A stretch of DNA of 64,000 nt from Tubulanus polymorphus (GCF_964204645.1 NC_134031.1:21201307-21265306), one strand, 5' to 3'. Shown: positions 18,313 to 31,343, counted from the stretch's first letter. Program-made: numbers and translations. Notes: a model not told the origin generated them from the sequence alone.

Positions 18313-18482
18313 GGGATCATTCATTTATTACGTACGCATACAATTTGAAATTTTCAACCCCCCCCCCTCCCCCTCTGTACGCAAAATCGGACATTTTCTC
18401 ATATACATTTAAGCATAACAGTACGCAATTGCACTGACCCCCTCCCCCTCCCCTAATGCGTACGTAATAAATGAATGACCCA
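18313..18482. mobile_element. B2-only MITE, about 170 bp, ends GGGATCATTC / GAATGACCCA
   Basis: About 27-bp inverted ends (CATTCATTTATTACGTACGC and its complement) enclose two C-rich runs. Other copies have an empty site (AGGTTGTTTCTC at 19100; TTGTTACTCG near 59415), which gives a short target duplication, GT or GTT. Non-coding. Confidence 0.8.
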
Positions 18483-19329
18483 GTTTCTCGAAAAATGATA
18501 AAAAAACGCACACACGACTTACAGCAAAATTTATCTACATTTATTCCTCATTGTCATGTAATGCACCTGCCTTTTTAAGAATAGTAGTTGGACCATCGAA
18601 TTGAAACCCTCGCATACCAGGGTAAAAAAGAATAAATGAATCCCTCGAGTGGACATCAGGGGTCGCAGTTTCACAAAAAACGATGCATTTTTTAAATGAA
18701 TTTGTGAAGAAATTTAATCTGGATCAAATCTCACAAAAAGGACAAAACAGAAATCTTGTTTTTCTTTTTTGTTAATCTTTGACGATAATTAATCCGTCGG
18801 TAGGATTTGGTTTATGATGCGAGGGTTTCAATCAGATTTAGATGCCGCAGCACCGTACGGTAAAATGTTGATATCTTAACAAAAGTAATTACTGATAACT
18901 GATTCAGAGTGGTCCTGATGCTGAATATAGCATGTAAAGGGGTATCCCGGTCTATTTGTACTGATTCTGATTGGTCCTGATGCTGAATGTACAGGGGTTT
19001 CCCGGGTTCGAACCCAGTAGTGGCCCAAGTTGTCCTGATTCTGAATAGAGGATGTACAGGGGTGTCCCGGGCTCGAACCCAGCACTATTACAGTACTAGG
19101 TTGTTTCTCAAAAATGATTAAATAACGCACACACGACTTACAGCAACATTTATCTATATTTATTCCTCATTGTCATGTAACGCACCTGCCTTCTTAAGAA
19201 TAGTAGTAAAGTTTTTTGAGTAAATTACGTATTTCTATGAAACTGAACCCGTGGGATTTACGTGTGACGCACTGAGTGTGTGTGAAACTGCTGACGTCTG
19301 TAATCACATCTAAAACCACACAGAAAATT

Positions 19330-22204
19330 CGTCTTTATTTCAAATAAAACAGAACAACAGTTCACACGAAATATTATAGTCACATAATAAAGAAAACCTG
19401 TCGATATTTCAACTTTATGGTTTCATTGATTGAGTGACTTGTCAAAACATGTCCATATTACATCATTATACAATATGTGTATCATACAATTTTATACAAA
19501 ACCAGACCAATAAAACTGGGTCGTTGGGTACAAACAATTACAAACTAATGCAACCAGTTATCGCTGCTTTACAGCTACATTTAATCTTCAATTTCAATTT
19601 TCACTAAAACTTTAAAACCCACTATATAGAAACTTAATAGAAGTAAAAGAGACAACATTTTGGAGTCTCTGTAGAGACCATCATCAAGTCTGAAGAATAA
19701 CTAAAACAGGGAAAAACAAGTTAATTAGGAAAGTAAAGCGAGTGTTCAGTGCTAAGGTTGAGAGGTTTTGTTATTTTGTGCGTATTGGTTGTTCTAGTTA
19801 TTTCTTCATTATACTTTTATTATTGTGATTCTGATTCTTGATAAATGAATTACGCTTTTTAAATTTGCATATAGCAGGGTTTAAATTATATATTCTATGC
19901 CTGAGTCAGGCTATTATTCTATTAGCAAAAATGACACCACAGCTTTGAGAGACGAATCAGGGGATGACTCTATTGTTTTTATGGATATGTGATACACAGT
20001 CTATCAAACCATCACAAACAGAACAACAGTAGGCTGCCCGTGCCGGTCGGCACATATGAACAATATTCATTTGGCTTTAAACTTAAAAATTGCAGATCTG
20101 AAATAAGTGGCAGCATATCAATCTCCAGGTAGATGGCTGGTTCCTGTCCCTGTCAAATGGCAAATTGGTCCCGATCCCCACTTCGTCCTAGAATAGAGAA
20201 AACTTGCGTCAGCAAACATTACATTGAAAATGTTCGATTGAATTAACAGTCAAGTGGGAATTATAGTTTTCATGAAAAATTTCGGAAACTAGAATTTATC
20301 ATTACCTTATAATTCTAGATAATTCAACACCATTATTCAATCTTTGGTCAATTTTCAAACTGTTCAATTGGACAAATATCATGCTGCAAAAAATCATCAT
20401 ACTATGAAAAAGTAACGTATTTATAGCAGTCTGAAATTGGGGCTAAATTCTATTAGAAAATCAATCATTTTCAAACTTGTGTTGAGAAGAATTAAGCAGC
20501 AGCAGCTGCAGCAGCATCAGCCGCACTGCTTCCCGGAGAATCACACATAAAAATCCTGTACAGAATAATTAAATGTTAGAATATTATGAAATTAGAGCAC
20601 AGTGGAGTGATGAAAGACTCACCATTTCTAAACTCATATCAGATAAGTTCAGTGCCATCTAGCAGGATTTCACTTCCAACAGTGATAATGTCATGAAGTT
20701 AAGAGATCTGATGATTTTCTGAGAAAATAAATTCTTAAAACGATAGCAGCAGCTTCAGCAACTAGAGCTTCTTTACTCTTTGAAGGTGAATAATTTTAAT
20801 TTCTCCAATTCCAAAAAGTGTTGGGCGTATTGCATTCTGAAAAGAGAAAATTATGCCAGAAATGGTTAATGAAATAGATAGAAACTGCAACTTGTTTGTG
20901 TTCGATTGACAGAAAACCTACCAGGTTAATGAGTAGTTAATCACAATGTGTCGAGTATATGCAGATTTCTGAGAGGTTTGATGGTAGCTTTAGACTGCGT
21001 CCTCAAGTAAAACGTTGATACCTGCCAACATTGACCGATCAAAACATCATTTTCTGGACTTGATTTGAAGATCACCACAAATTACTGCAATAAATCGATA
21101 TAAAACTCACCGCTTCTGACTCGTTTGATTTGTAGAGCGCAATGTTTACTGCAAGTTCAGCTTTATTTTAGACCCGAGAATACAACAGTTGTATAATTTT
21201 GATGATTCGAACTTTGACCAGAATAGAAGTGATTGAAAATTCGCCTTCACTGATTAATGTAGCTTCTAATCAGGAAATGAGTTTATAAATGTACAGTCAA
21301 ACAGAGACTAGAATCTGTAGAGATATTTACCTGTACCGTATTGGTTTTGAGGATCTAAAGCGATGTCCATCTTAAACAAATGTGAAGTGAATTCCCAATG
21401 TTTACTGTTCACAGATTCTATCAAGGGTTCCAGTTATTTCAGCTCCTAAATACAAATTTCAGAAATTTTCAGTGAAGCGGTTATGAAATAAGAGCAGTTT
21501 CACACCAAACTAAACTAAGCCGTGATCTTTGAGTGATTAATTGCTGGAAACATGAACAGATCGAATAATTTATATAGAACAGTTCTCTAAAAATAAGGAA
21601 TTTCCAAACAGGTTTTACCTGCTGCTGCTGCTGCTGCCGCTGCTGGTGGCGCTGTTGCTGCATGGTGCTGGTACAGCGGGTACTGCCAGTGCTGCTGTTG
21701 CAGCTGCTGGTGGCGCTGTTGCTGCATGGTGCTGGTACTGCGGGTACTGCCAGTGCTGCAGTTGCAGCTGCTGGTGACGCTGTTGCTGCATGGTGCTGGT
21801 ACAGCGGGTACTGCCAGTGCTGCTGTTGCAGCTGCTGGTGGCGCTGTTGCTGCATGGTGCTGGTACTGCGGGTACTGCCAGTGCTGCAGTTGCAGCTGCT
21901 GGTGACGCTGTTGCTGCATGGTGCTGGTACAGCGGGTACTGCCAGTGCTGCTGTTGCAGCTGCTGGTGGCGCTGTTGCTGCATGGTACTGGTACTGCGGG
22001 TACTGCCAGTACTGCTGTTGTTGCTGCTGCTGCGGTGTGTATCTCATCCTGTAACTGAGAGTAAAACAGTAATTTTTAGTTAAAAAATAATTCAAAATAT
22101 CAACAGAGACTGTGAAGAATTCTGTGGAGAAATTCATTACCAGTTTTGTACTTACCTTTAAATGAGCCTGTTTAAATAGTAAATTCTATTGCATTCATTT
22201 CATT
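19330..22204 (-). other. Putative gene G, copy in C2
   Basis: Same exon-like signals as C1. The repeat exon is expanded. The exon equivalent to 9225-9179 carries TGTGATTAA in the frame that is open in C1, and the exon equivalent to 9431-9368 carries GTCTAAAATAA, so C2 could not make the C1 product. Confidence 0.4.
21619..22048 (-). CDS. Expanded Gln/Ala repeat exon of gene G (C2, about 6 units)
   Basis: 430 nt between the same splice signals, exactly 5 x 64 bp longer than C1. The frame from MRYTPQQQQQQQYWQYPQYQ stays open through the exon. It cycles through three readings of the same repeat (Gln/His-rich, Ala/Pro-rich, Cys/Ser/Thr-rich) because each unit shifts phase by one base. Opposite-strand frames are open too. 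Spliced to the next piece it would stop after three codons. Confidence 0.3.
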
Positions 22205-22490
22205 CTGAAAAGAAAAAGAAACAATAATCAGTGACAATAGAGCAGAATGTAACATCTCAAATTATCAATCAATCAGACAGAAACAGTACAGGATTTCTGC
22301 AGATTAAACTGCTGTACTTATTTCATACTGATTGAACAGTTACAGATACATGTAACATTGTGTACAGATACAGAGTACAGATCACTGCATTACTTCATCC
22401 TGTGATTGAACAGTGATTTAATGTTCTCTCATCTTCATTAGACTCCCATCCGTCTAACTAAAACATCAGAACATTTCAACTCATCTAACC

Positions 22491-22725
22491 TCCCGACCCA
22501 ACCCTCCCAGACCCCCACCCTCCCATACCCCTTCAATCCTGCCTCCCGACCCCTTCCCTCCCACCCTCCCTCGCCCCTTCCCTCCCGCCTCCTTCCCTCC
22601 CTCACCCCTTCCCTCCCTCCGGCCCTCCCCGACCCCTTCCCTCCCGCTTATACCCTGGCCCTCCCTCAATGCCCTCCCACCTGGCCCTCCCTCAATGCCC
22701 TCCCACCTAGCCCTACCTCAATGCC
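22491..22725. repeat. C-rich tract, left (C2)
   Basis: CCCTCCC-type tract next to the left arm, ending in the 26-bp AATGCCCTCCCACCT repeats. Confidence 0.85.
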
Positions 22726-23292
22726 TCCTCAACTCTCTTGTCTCCTCTTCACACACCACTCATCTGTACAATAACTACAAAACGATTTGCCATTTTTCAC
22801 GATCATATCAATTTCATTTATAAATCAAAATCCTTAATCAATTGCATCATTGATGGGACTCACAGATACTTTCTCTACACATTTTGGAGGCATTCAGATG
22901 ACCTCAAATGATCATATGCCTGGGTTGGTCTTGAAAATCACATGGCTTCAATTTTACAGATGATTTCTTTATCAATTTCATCACATTATTCCTATTATTT
23001 CTACTCCCTCTAATAAGTATTCACAACATATCTCAGTTTCACGACAAGTTGCAGCAGTCGTCTGTAAACAGATTTCATTTCATCAAATGATGCGAGTTTG
23101 AGTTGTAGAGGTTTCATCTACAAAACATCAAACCAAACCTGAGGAACTTAATGTTGTAAGGGAGGGGGACGTATATGGAGGGTTCACCCGAACAAAGGAA
23201 ATAAGCCCGAACCAAACCTTCACACTCACAAAATGTCGCGAGAAAGGCAAACACAAACCAAGGACAAGAATGATGGCTGAGATCAAAACAAT

Positions 23293-25051
23293 AAACCATT
23301 TTACAGTTGCTAGCCGCCATTTTGTTAGGGTACTTTTGTCCTGTATTGTTGGGTCATTTTTTCTCTTTTTTAAAAACTATCCGTGATGTGTGTTGTATCA
23401 TATTTCATCTGTCCATGGATGGATTTTGACAGTTTCAGCAACATTCAAACCGCATAAATCTCTAGTTTTCAGTTATGTAAAAATCATTTTTTGAATTTGC
23501 AACAATGCGACATGAGAGCGATATAAAAATTGGCGGTCAGTTTTTTCCGTGCGCATAGAAATCCAGGGTACTGAACTTTGAAGTTCGTTATTTTCAGAAA
23601 TAATTTTCTAAAAAATCCAAGCATTTCAAGAACTGTGCGCATAAATGCCCTCTTTCGGGTGAACTTTGAAATGTTAAGATATCTTGCCTAGTTTTTATCC
23701 TATGGCTCTTTAACTGCAGCGCGTGTATTGTCATTCCGAGATTCGGCGCTGTTTTCTTTGCGTGTATTTCAGTATATGGGTGTTATTTTTTTCATTTTTA
23801 CTACACTTGTCTCTACGGAAAATGGTTTTAATTGTTGGTACGAGTATCAGGTTTCAATATTACGTCATTTATGCAATAATAGATCGAAGACATTTGAGAT
23901 GTTGGAGTTTAAGGGATTTTTTTTACCAGTTTTAGCAGTGAGACTGAGCGGCATTTTGATCACGTATTCGAAGTTGCGCGCGGGAAGAGAATATATGGGC
24001 CTATATTGAGATGGAAGAAGAAAAGAAATATAACACTCAAAATCGAGTATGATGACCATTTAAATCAGTAGTCTATCAATCAATTTATATAAAAATCTAC
24101 TGAAATTAGATGGATGGAGAAGTGGTCAAAAAGCTGGACAAATGGGGTGGGGCAAATATTCAGCTACTTTCTATGAATACTTTCTATTAAGTACACACAA
24201 GATTGATTAGCTCGGGAAGAAAATATAGGAAAACATTTTCTTGCTTTGGTGGTGAAATATCAAGTATCAAGTTCTAATGTCAGACACAGGTGATTAAAAG
24301 TAAAACGTGACATCTACCATCACAAGAACACAAGAAGTGTGTGGATTGCATTTACAACAAAAGAGTGATATTTTGGGTTTTCTTGGGTGCATGTACGTAT
24401 GCCTCTGCCTGCTGTAAAAGCGGCTACCAATACAGCCATTACGAACTAGCGCCGGAGAACGGAATACAGTATTAATGCCGTAATATTTAAACCTGATACT
24501 CGTACCAACAATTAAAACCATTTTCCGTAGAGACAAGTGTAGTAAAAATGAAAAAAATAACACCCATATACTGAAATACACGCAAAGAAAACAGCGCCGA
24601 ATCTCGGAATGACAATACACGCGCTGCAGTTAAAGAGCCATAGGATAAAAACTAGGCAAGATATCTTAACATTTCAAAGTTCACCCGAAAGAGGGCATTT
24701 ATGCGCACAGTTCTTGAAATGCTTGGATTTTTTAGAAAATTATTTCTGAAAATAACGAACTTCAAAGTTCAGTACCCTTGATTTCTATGCGCACGGAAAA
24801 AACTGACCGCCAATTTTTATATCGCTCTCAAGTCGCATTGTTGCAAATTTGAAAAATGATTCTTACATAACTGAAAACTAGAGATTTATGCGGTTTGAAT
24901 GTTGCTGAAACTGTCAAAATCCATCCATGGACAGATGAAATATGATACAACACACATCACGGATAGTTTTTAAAAAGAGAAAAGAAACGACCCAACAATA
25001 CAGGACAAAAGTACCCTAACAAAATGGCGGCTAGCAACTGTAAAATGGTTT
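23293..25051. mobile_element. 1.76-kb non-autonomous element with 572-bp terminal inverted repeats (C2 only)
   Basis: Arms 23293-23864 and 24479-25051 are reverse complements with only a few mismatches (for example ACATGAGAG against ACTTGAGAG), about 98% identical by eye. Ends are AAACCATTTTACAG and CTGTAAAATGGTTT. C1 and C4 read uninterrupted ACAATTAATGCT at this point, which gives a 2-bp AT target duplication (23291-23292, 25052-25053). The 614-bp centre holds no transposase-like frame. Frames crossing the arms are mirror images of each other. Confidence 0.9.
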
Positions 25052-25352
25052 ATTAATGCTATTGATGTTGCTTCACCAATTCAACATGACGTCACTAAAT
25101 GAAACCATTGTGGACTATTTCAATACTCTCTACTAGAGGTTTCATATAAGCAAGTAGTTTATGGAATCCTATTCATAAAAGTTATTAATCAATGTTTTTA
25201 AACTGCTGATGCAAAATATATACGTCATAAATAATCTGTTTGATTGTCTTTTCAAGTTAACACTTAAACCCAGTGGAACAAATCAAACTCCAGCCATTTT
25301 TCCTTCATTTGCCATTTTTCGTTTTTACTCTTTTCTCTGACTTTTAGCACTT

Positions 25353-25440
25353 GAGTCGAGGTAGGAATAGACCCCTGCCCGCTCGCTAAGCGTGCAGGAC
25401 ACTAAACCTTCGAATTGCTCTCGGACCCCACTCTTTATAT
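25353..25440 (-). repeat. Single tRNA-like 100-bp unit (C2)
   Basis: One unit of the repeat that is triplicated at 11486. A CAG/CTG run lies further on at about 25592. Confidence 0.4.
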
Positions 25441-25746
25441 CAGCATTTCATGCTGTTTTATTTTATTCACGCATTCGCTTTACATTTTTTCATATGGCTT
25501 TTCCTTATTTGTCGTCTCACTAAAATTCTCATCAGTTCCGACTGGGATCAAGTTTAATCTTTTAGAGACAAAGAGCAAAAGATTGTGTTAGTTGCAGCAG
25601 CAGCAGCTGCAGCAGCACCAGCAGCAACACTGATACAGATGAATCTTTCATTAACTACGTCATTTGTTCCATTCTCAAATATTGAGTCATGATGGCAACA
25701 GAAATAACTTTAAAAAATGTTAAATCTTTCATTTATGGCCTTGGTT

Positions 25747-25875
25747 TAGTGACCTAAGCGTCAAAGTTTGGTTCATAGCCCAGGTTTGGTGACCAAAGAG
25801 TCAAAGTTTGGTTCATAGCCCTGTTTTGGTGACCAAAGAGTCAAAGTTTGGTCTATGGTTCTGATTTGGTGACCA
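25747..25875. repeat. 40-bp minisatellite, 3 units (C2)
   Basis: Shortest version of the array. Downstream it has the same deletion as C1 (GGTAAATATAGCTCATGAGC). Confidence 0.9.
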
Positions 25876-27041
25876 CGGAGGGTAAATATAGCTCATGAGC
25901 GTTGCATATGTTGAATAGGGGAATTGGACTAAACACTCATCACTAGAATAAAGTGAAGAATTATGTTCACACTGAATGGGCTCAAAATCTTGGACTAATT
26001 GATAAAGTCTGAAATAATTCTGACTAATTTGAGTCTACCGGAAAATGATGCATTGATCGAAGTCTAAAAGCTATAAACTGACAAATTGATCGAGCACTGA
26101 TAATATTTTAAATAACAGCGGAGGATGAAATAACTTTCATAAACTGATATGATCGTGAAAAATGGCAAAATACACTAGATACACCTCCCCCACGCTTTAT
26201 CAGAGTCTCATTGTAGTAGGAAGATTGTCGTAGCCTAACTGTAAAAACTACAACTACATCTGGTTGAATATCATCTGTTTTTATGGCTTTTAAATTCAGT
26301 AAAATATTTCCTGATAGAAGTATAATTAGTTCGCAGCCCCTTAAATTCTGTCTAGAATAGAATTATAAGTCACAGGTAGAAATAGAATATTATCCTATTC
26401 TAAAATGAATATAATAATAGAACAATAGTCTCTCCGTGTCAATCTTTGTCCCACCTAAAAATTGTACAGTTTATTTCAGAAAATGTGTCCCATCTTTTTG
26501 AAGAGGATAACTAATTATTAAGGATATCTATGAATAGTGATATACTGTGCCATGAAGGCAAATGAAGAAGTGTGTCAATAAAAGTGATTACAAAACATAT
26601 CACTTATTCTAATGAGTTCTATACTCTTCTTCCAAAAATGAAGAGTAGGTCTCTGTCTAAGAATCTGCAGAAAAAAGAGGAAGCAGCAATGAATGTGAAC
26701 TGCATCTCGACTCTCGTCAACAATTTTCTAAGTCGTCCTATACAGTTCTCAGTATTTACAGCCGTTTTTAAAATAGCACAGAAGAAAATACATCTTTCAG
26801 CTGGAAATGTATCAGTAAACGGCCAGATATCAACAGTAATTATTACGTATGATTGTTGTTTCATTGAATTATTAATGAAACCGTGTTTTGATCGGAGCCA
26901 AGGAGCAGTTTGTGATCATTCAAAAAATATCTCTCATTCCTGACAACATTAAATAATGGCCCTCAAAATTGAAACGTCCCAATTCAAAAATCCGGGGCAA
27001 TTATCTTATAACGATTGAGAGAAGTGACGGTGAAATTACGT

Positions 27042-27130
27042 GCGCACTCACCGGGGATCAAACCCGGGTCTCATAGAAATAACAACCAGTAAAATAGAAC
27101 GAGTCCAATTGGCCGATGCTTATACAGCTT
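27042..27130 (-). repeat. tRNA-like sequence, minus strand (C2)
   Basis: Same B box as C1 and the A-box-like TTGGCC variant. An extra CCGGGGCA lies 5' on the plus strand (about 26993), shared with C4 and absent in C1 and C3. Confidence 0.4.
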
Positions 27131-27294
27131 ACTGTAACATGACATGTTGCAGTCACACATGTTGCGGCCACATGACGTGTTTCATAATGATTAATCCTTT
27201 CTTAGAATAATAAAAAGATGGGACACATTTTCTGAAATATCCTGAACTTCAAGACTAAAACTACGACTAAACCACCTGTACTTGTACCTAAACC

Positions 27295-27575
27295 CTAAAG
27301 CCCCACCCTATATCCCTCCCTCCAAAGTCCTAACACCACCCCTACATCTCTCCCACCCTCCCAAGTCCTACCACCACCCCTTTCATCCCTCCCACCCTCC
27401 CAAACCCCATCCCTCCCACCCTCCCGGACCCCTTCCCTCCCGCCCTCCCTCACCCCATCCCTCCCGCCCTCTCACCCCTTCCCTCCCAGACCCCTTCCCT
27501 CCCACCGTCCCCCACCCCAACCCTCCCGCCCTCCCTCTACCCCTTCCCCAACCCTACCCACCCTCCCTAAACCCT
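27295..27575. repeat. C-rich tract, right (C2)
   Basis: Pyrimidine tract before the right arm (27578-27775). The ACAGTG-type MITE that precedes it in C1 and C3 is absent. Confidence 0.85.
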
Positions 27576-28507
27576 GTGGTTAGGTGAGTTGAATGTTCTG
27601 ATGTTTTAGTTAGATGGATAGGAATCTAATGAAGATGAGAGAACATTAAATCACTGTTCAATCACAGGATGAAGTAATGCAGTGATCTGTACTCTGTATC
27701 TGTACACAATGTTACATGTATCTGTAACTGTTCAATCAGTATGAAATAAGTACAGCAGTTTAATCTACAGATATTCTAACTCTTAAGATACACATGATCT
27801 GATTATCACGAAGGAACATGATTGATAACAGTAGTATTATTGACATCAGGAACCAGTTTCATATTGATTAGAAATAACATTTGAGTTGATCACAATTTAG
27901 AAAACCTGTAAACCCGCTTACAGAAATAACAATCCCAATCATGAACTGATTATAGTCAAACATTCACCAAAAGAAATTTGAAATGATTGAATAACTGCAA
28001 CAGGTTTTTGTGATTTCATTTCAAAACATGGTTTATAACAAACAATATAAAATTGGTCCCTAAAAATCAATTCAACAACCGATAAATAAAGATTAATGTA
28101 ACTTATCTTGAATTTCCACATAGGCTATAGTGATTCCTGATGTCATGCTGAATCCAAGAATGATTCCCGATGTCCGGTGCGAAACCAAAAAAGTTTGATT
28201 GTGAAACACTGATTCCTTGTTGTCCTGTGCAGAATCTAAGAGTGATTCTTGTTTTCCTGTGCTGAATCAAAATTCCCGTTGAACACGTTGAAGTGATACC
28301 TGTAATAGACAAATCTAAGATTGTTTTCTTTCCTTAGAAATAACTGCAGAAATATCAAATCTAAAATTCAAACTTACAAATTAGATTGTTCACTCCAATC
28401 TGCAGTTCATTTATTCAAGGGGTTTTTCTATCCACAGTTTAGGTTTTGCATCTAGAGTTCAACATGAAATATAAATAAGAAAGTAATGAAAAAACGAACA
28501 GTTTAAA

Positions 28508-28977
28508 TATTATCTGTTTCTGAAACCGATGAAGATCATCATCATCAATATCAGACAAATGGAGGCAAGTAGAGGCATCCATCCTCCCGCGGCAGGGAGT
28601 CGAACCTGATGGCATCCAGAATGCCACGGTACGAAACCCTGCCACACTAGACCAAGTGCGCAGCAGCTACATGCGCAGCTTAGATGATGTCATTAATAGC
28701 CAATTAGAAATTCAGTTTTATTTTAGCCCGGGTTTACCCATTTATAGTTCTTCCGTGAAATTTACCTCAGCGATTAACGAGCAATCTGATTGGTGCCCCA
28801 AGATTTCGCACGGTAAAGCTGCGCATGTACCTGCGCACCCGGTCTAGTGTAGCAGGGGTTCGTACCGTGGCTGAGTGTAGCAAGCGATGTCATCAGGTTC
28901 AAATCCCTCCCATGGGAGGATGTCGGTGTCCGACACGTTTGGACTGTGGTGGTGATTAATATCGGTTTAGCGACAGA
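28508..28977. repeat. Divergent tRNA-like fold-back (C2)
   Basis: Nearly identical to the C1 copy. Both box pairs are intact. Confidence 0.65.
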
Positions 28978-29044
28978 TGAAATAAACTTACAGTTTTCAC
29001 TGTTTGATTAAATCAGTCGATGGAATCCTTTTAGAACAAATTCA

Positions 29045-29160
29045 GGTCTAACTGCAGTTTGGGTCACCTATCCACTGGGTGGTGCTAGTGTTATTGAAGA
29101 ATAGCGTTATGGTAAGGTTAGGTACATAACCATTAGGGACACCTAAACTGCAGTCATACC
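29045..29160 (-). mobile_element. hAT-like MITE, 116 bp (C2)
   Basis: Orthologous to the C1 element, with the same CAAATTCA duplication (29037-29044, 29161-29168). It was inserted before C1 and C2 separated. Confidence 0.9.
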
Positions 29161-29752
29161 CAAATTCATTACATCACAGCGAGGTGAAGCCCATCGTGAT
29201 CTAGAAATATCAGGATGGAATGACGTCATGCTTGACTGAGCGCCACCAGTCCAAGTGCACTGTTTGTAGGATGTACCTCTGAAATAATTTGATTTACCAC
29301 AATATCTGAGATGGAATATTTGTCGCCATTTAAACCAATGTTACAAACACTTACCAAATATTGAAATACTGATTTCAGGGGTCGGGAAGGAGGGTGGCAA
29401 TGTTTAGGTGAGGTTTTTGCTAAATTTCGTGTTATGGTAAAGCACGCCATTTTGATATTGCGTCATAGTGTACCTCAGATTGGGATTCCCGCCGCTAGAC
29501 TGGTCACCGCCACCTGCATTCGCAAGTAGAAATGGCAACCAGTCTATTGCAGGTCTCGGCTTCTTTTCGATTATATTGGATTTTTATATTCTACGCAATA
29601 TTCAAAGAATTTATTCTAATGAAAACCACGCTCTTGGATCAAAGGCCCGTGGATTACTACTTTAGTTCACAGAAATTCCGCTATCGTTATTCATAGGGGC
29701 AGCACTGAACGGTTGTTATCTGATGCAGTCTTGCTATTTTACTGCGGCATGT

Positions 29753-30008
29753 GAGGAATACAGATTTTTCTTAAGTCAAATTTCATTCATCACTCAACAC
29801 TAGTTTGTTAGAAATTAATAACTCTACCAACATTAGAGCTTTATATAAGGAGAGTAAATGGTATGATAGAATCTCCCTAATTCCGATCATTGGAACCAAC
29901 AAAATTCATCCGTTTTACGGCAAATCCGGATTAAAAGTCATTTTCGTGTATATTAATGATTAAATTGACTGTAAATATTATCCGGATTAGACCAAAATTC
30001 GGATTAAG
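29753..30008. repeat. Truncated block B, copy 3 (B3)
   Basis: Only the first 256 bases of B remain, ending inside the pogo-like MITE (29864-30008). The minisatellite, SINE head, hydrophobic frame and B-box array are gone, and the sequence jumps into the middle of gene G. Confidence 0.9.
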
Positions 30009-31343
30009 CTTAAAACGATAGTAGCAGCTTCAGCAACTAGAGCTTCTTTACTCTTTGAAGGTGAATATTTTTAATTTCTCCAGTTCCAAAAAGTGTTGGG
30101 CGTATTGCATTCTGGAAAGAGAAAATTATGCCAGAAAATGGTTAATGAAATAGATAGAAACTGCAACTGTTCGATTGACAGAAAACCTACCGGGTTAATG
30201 AGTAGTTAATCACAATGTGTCGAATATATGCAGATTTCTGAGAGGTTTGATGGTAGCTTTAGACTGCTTCCTCAAGTAAAACGTTGATACCTGCCAACAT
30301 TGACCGATCAAAACATCATTTTCTGGACTTGATTTGAAGATCACCACAAATTACTGCAATAAATCGATATAAAACTCACCGCTTCTGACTTGTTTGAGTT
30401 GTGGAGCGCAATGTTAACTGCAAGTTCAGCTTTATTTTAGACCCTAGAATACAACAGTTGTATAATTTTGATGATTCGAACTTTGACCAGAATAGAAGTG
30501 ATTGAAAATTCGCCTTCACTGATTAATGTAGCTTCTAATCAGGAAATGAGTTTATAAATGTACAGTCAAACAGAGACTAGAATCTGTAGAGATATTTACC
30601 GGTACTGTATTTGTTTTGAGGACTTAAAGCGATGTCCATCTTAAACAAATGTGAAGTGAATTCCCAATGTTTACTGTTCACAGATTCTATCAAGGGTTCC
30701 AGTTATTTCAGCTCCTAAAAACAAATTTTAGAAATTTTCAGTGAAGTTGTTACGAAATAAGAGCAGTTTCACACCAAATTAAACTAAGCCGTGATCTTTG
30801 AGTGATTGAATGCTGGAAACATAAACAGATAGAATAATTTATATAGAACAGTTCTCTAAAAATAATGAATTTCCAAACAGGTTTTACCTGCTACTGCTGC
30901 TGTTGCAGCTGGTGGTGGCGCTGTTGCTGCATGGTGCTGGTACAGCGGGTACTGCCAGTGCTGCTGTTGCAGCTGCTGGTGGCGCTGTTGCTGCATAGTG
31001 CTGGTACTGCGGGTACTGCCAGTGCTGCTGTTGCAGCTGCTGGTGGCGCTGTTGCTGCATAGTGCTGGTACTGCCAGTGCTGCTGTTGCAGCTGCTGGTG
31101 GCGCTGTTGCTGCATGGTGCTGGTACTGCAGGTACTGCCAGTGCTGCTGTTGCTGCTGCTGCAGCGGTGTGTATCTCATCCTGTAACTGAGAGCAAAACA
31201 GTAATTTTTAGTTCAAAAATAATTCAAAATATCAACAGAGACTGTGAAGAATTCTGTGGAGAAATTCATTACCAGTTTTGTACTTACCTTTAAATGAGCC
31301 TGTTTAAATAGTAAATTCTATTGCATTCATTTCATTCTGAAAA
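30009..31343 (-). other. Gene G remnant lacking its 3' half (C3)
   Basis: Keeps the upstream exon-like pieces but has lost the two last exons and the AATAAA. It must be a pseudogene unless the transcript ends elsewhere. Confidence 0.4.
30888..31180 (-). CDS. Gln/Ala repeat exon of gene G (C3, about 4 units)
   Basis: 293 nt between the splice signals: three more 64-bp units than C1, minus 9 bases. It therefore returns to the same exon phase as C1. Confidence 0.25.

Larger units (their letters stand above)
16307..18530. repeat. Duplicated block B, copy 2 (B2)
   Basis: Complete B copy: pogo-like MITE 16418-16593, an 85-90 bp segment (about 16617-16702) missing from B1 and B4, one full minisatellite unit, SINE head 16848-17010, hydrophobic frame, fold-back 17871-18048, B-box repeats, and a B2-only MITE. 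It lacks the LINE fragment of B1. Confidence 0.9.
18531..29752. repeat. Duplicated block C, copy 2 (C2), with extra B-derived piece
   Basis: Longest C copy. At 18841 it switches from C sequence into the right end of the B fold-back at a shared GCAG, runs through B-box repeats to about 19205, then jumps back into C. The rest parallels C1: gene G 19330-22204, left arm 22293-22490, C-rich 22491-22725, a 1.76-kb element, one tRNA-like unit at 25353, minisatellite (3 units) 25747-25875, C-rich 27295-27575, right arm 27578-27775, fold-back 28508-28977, hAT-like MITE 29045-29160. It lacks the ACAGTG-type MITE. Confidence 0.9.

Noticed and set aside
23728-24620. Two near-identical small proteins on opposite strands
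   Set aside because: They are the same frame read from the two arms of the 572-bp terminal inverted repeats.
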